This document shows positions 63,163-64,000 of a DNA stretch of 64,000 nt, piece by piece. The first letter of the stretch is position 1, and every line of letters begins with the position of its first letter. Where the stretch lies: the NCBI RefSeq assembly GCF_022761035.1, contig NZ_JAKWJP010000003.1, positions 1 to 64,000 on the forward strand, written 5' to 3'. The translations under genes were made by a program, and so were the position numbers. The stretch is from Microbacterium sp. SS28. Its GTDB lineage: Bacteria > Actinomycetota > Actinomycetes > Actinomycetales > Microbacteriaceae. Below the pieces are notes generated by a model. The model saw only the letters and a list, made by a program, of their open reading frames with translations. It was not told the DNA's origin and made no database searches.

Positions 63163-64000
63163 ATGTCGCACACCCCCACCATCGCCGTCGTCGGCTCCGG
63201 GCCGATCGGGTCCGCGTACGCGCGGCTGCTCGTCGAGGGCCTCCCCGACGCGCGCGTCGTCATGTTCGAGGCGGGCCCGCAGCTCACCGAGGTGCCGGGC
63301 GAGAGCGTCCGCAACATCGCCGACCCCGCAGAGAAGGAGCGCGCGCGCGAACGCTCGCAGGGCCCGCAGGCGGGTGCCTTCCGCGAGTCGCTCGGCATCC
63401 CCGGGGGTGTCGTCGTCGAGGGCATGTTCACGGCGCGCCAGGGCACGCACCTCATCGACTTCGGCGGCGCGGGCTCGGGCCACGCCCCGACCTTCCCGGC
63501 TGCGGCGATCGCGACCAACGTCGGCGGGCAGGGCGCGCACTGGACGTGCGCGACGCCGTCGCCATCGTTCAGCGAGAAGATCCCGTTCATTCCGGACGCC
63601 GAGTGGGACGACCTCATCGCCGTCGCCGGCGACCTGCTGCACGTGCAGGGGGCGGCCTTCGCCGACTCGGCCGTGGGCGGCGGCATCCGGTCCCTCCTCG
63701 AAGAGGAGTTCGGCGCCGAGCTGCCCGAGGGCTACGGTCCCGGCACGCTCCCCGTCGCGGGCGACCCGCAGCCCGACGGCTCGATGCGGTGGGCCGGCGC
63801 CGATGTCGTGCTCGGCCCGCTCATCGATGCGACGTCGCCCTTGAGTGAGCGCTTCGAGCTGCGCGACCTGTCGCTCGTGCGCCGCATCGAGCACGAGGAC
63901 GGCCGGGTCACGGGCATCCTCGTCGAGGACCTCCGCACGCGCGAGTCGTACTCCTTCGCCGCCGACGCCGTCGTCGTCGCGGCTGACGCCTTCCGCACTC
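63163..64000 (+). CDS. GMC-family FAD oxidoreductase, second copy (truncated by window end)
   Basis: The first 279 residues of a flavoprotein related to 27208: Rossmann GSGPIGSAYA (about 11-20), then ATNVGGQGAHWT, the same arrangement as SSNVGGMAAHWT in the first copy. It follows the MFS gene by 17 bp behind GAGGAG. Likely a sugar or glycoside oxidase like CarA. The catalytic His/Asn lie beyond the window, so activity cannot be judged. Confidence 0.82.
   Translation, partial: MSHTPTIAVVGSGPIGSAYARLLVEGLPDARVVMFEAGPQLTEVPGESVRNIADPAEKERARERSQGPQAGAFRESLGIPGGVVVEGMFTARQGTHLIDFGGAGSGHAPTFPAAAIATNVGGQGAHWTCATPSPSFSEKIPFIPDAEWDDLIAVAGDLLHVQGAAFADSAVGGGIRSLLEEEFGAELPEGYGPGTLPVAGDPQPDGSMRWAGADVVLGPLIDATSPLSERFELRDLSLVRRIEHEDGRVTGILVEDLRTRESYSFAADAVVVAADAFRT

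Overview
The DNA is high-GC with GTG/TTG starts, ATGA/GTGA gene overlaps, LAGC lipoboxes and an LPXTG-type surface protein. The best guess is a soil or plant-associated actinobacterium, probably Microbacteriaceae (Microbacterium-like). That assignment is inferred from gene content and codon style, not from a marker search.

Layout. (1) 1-2323: tyrS and a DUF4184 membrane protein (housekeeping). (2) 2435-5931: pcaI-pcaJ-pcaF, the end of the beta-ketoadipate pathway, with an IclR-type PcaR and a three-half-site operator before pcaI. (3) 5978-17020: a LysR regulator divergent from an eight-gene operon. It opens with two one-chain beta-alpha C-glycoside deglycosidase (CGD) fusions, followed by an alpha/beta hydrolase, a GH35-like enzyme, a nucleoside-hydrolase-fold protein, an NAD-binding epimerase, an SGNH esterase and a GH43. 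(4) 17069-24073, minus strand: GH3, a CUT1 sugar-binding lipoprotein and a GH106 alpha-L-rhamnosidase. (5) 24214-28731: the two CUT1 permeases, a SnoaL-like protein, a hydroxypyruvate-isomerase-like barrel and a GMC oxidoreductase resembling CarA. (6) 28837-39124: split CGD subunits (beta1, alpha1, alpha2, NTF2-like, beta2), then Gfo/Idh, three sugar-isomerase barrels, ThuA, a second Gfo/Idh and a GNAT. (7) 39158-46597: a ROK repressor, a CUT2 importer and a second copy of the Gfo/Idh + barrel pair. (8) 46640-51384: a third CGD fusion, a second ROK repressor, and a Gfo/Idh with a degenerate-looking partner. (9) 51397-55128: a tail-collar protein divergent from a large LPXTG adhesin. (10) 55320-64000: an aromatic catabolic operon (extradiol dioxygenase, two FAH hydrolases, cyclase, FAD monooxygenase, amidohydrolase), then an MFS exporter and a second, window-truncated GMC oxidoreductase.

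How it fits together (inference): glycosidases and esterases trim O-linked sugars and acyl groups from plant glycosides. GMC enzymes oxidise the sugar of C-glycosides to a keto form. CGD alpha/beta enzymes then break the C-C bond. Gfo/Idh, isomerase-like barrels and ThuA process the released keto-sugar. Ring-cleavage genes and pcaIJF could take the aromatic aglycone to central metabolism. A 23-bp inverted repeat (CTTATGTC-N7-GACATTAG and variants) recurs before five of these transcription units and may mark a regulon. No tRNA, rRNA, CRISPR array or insertion sequence was seen, and no gene-free stretch exceeds 300 bases.
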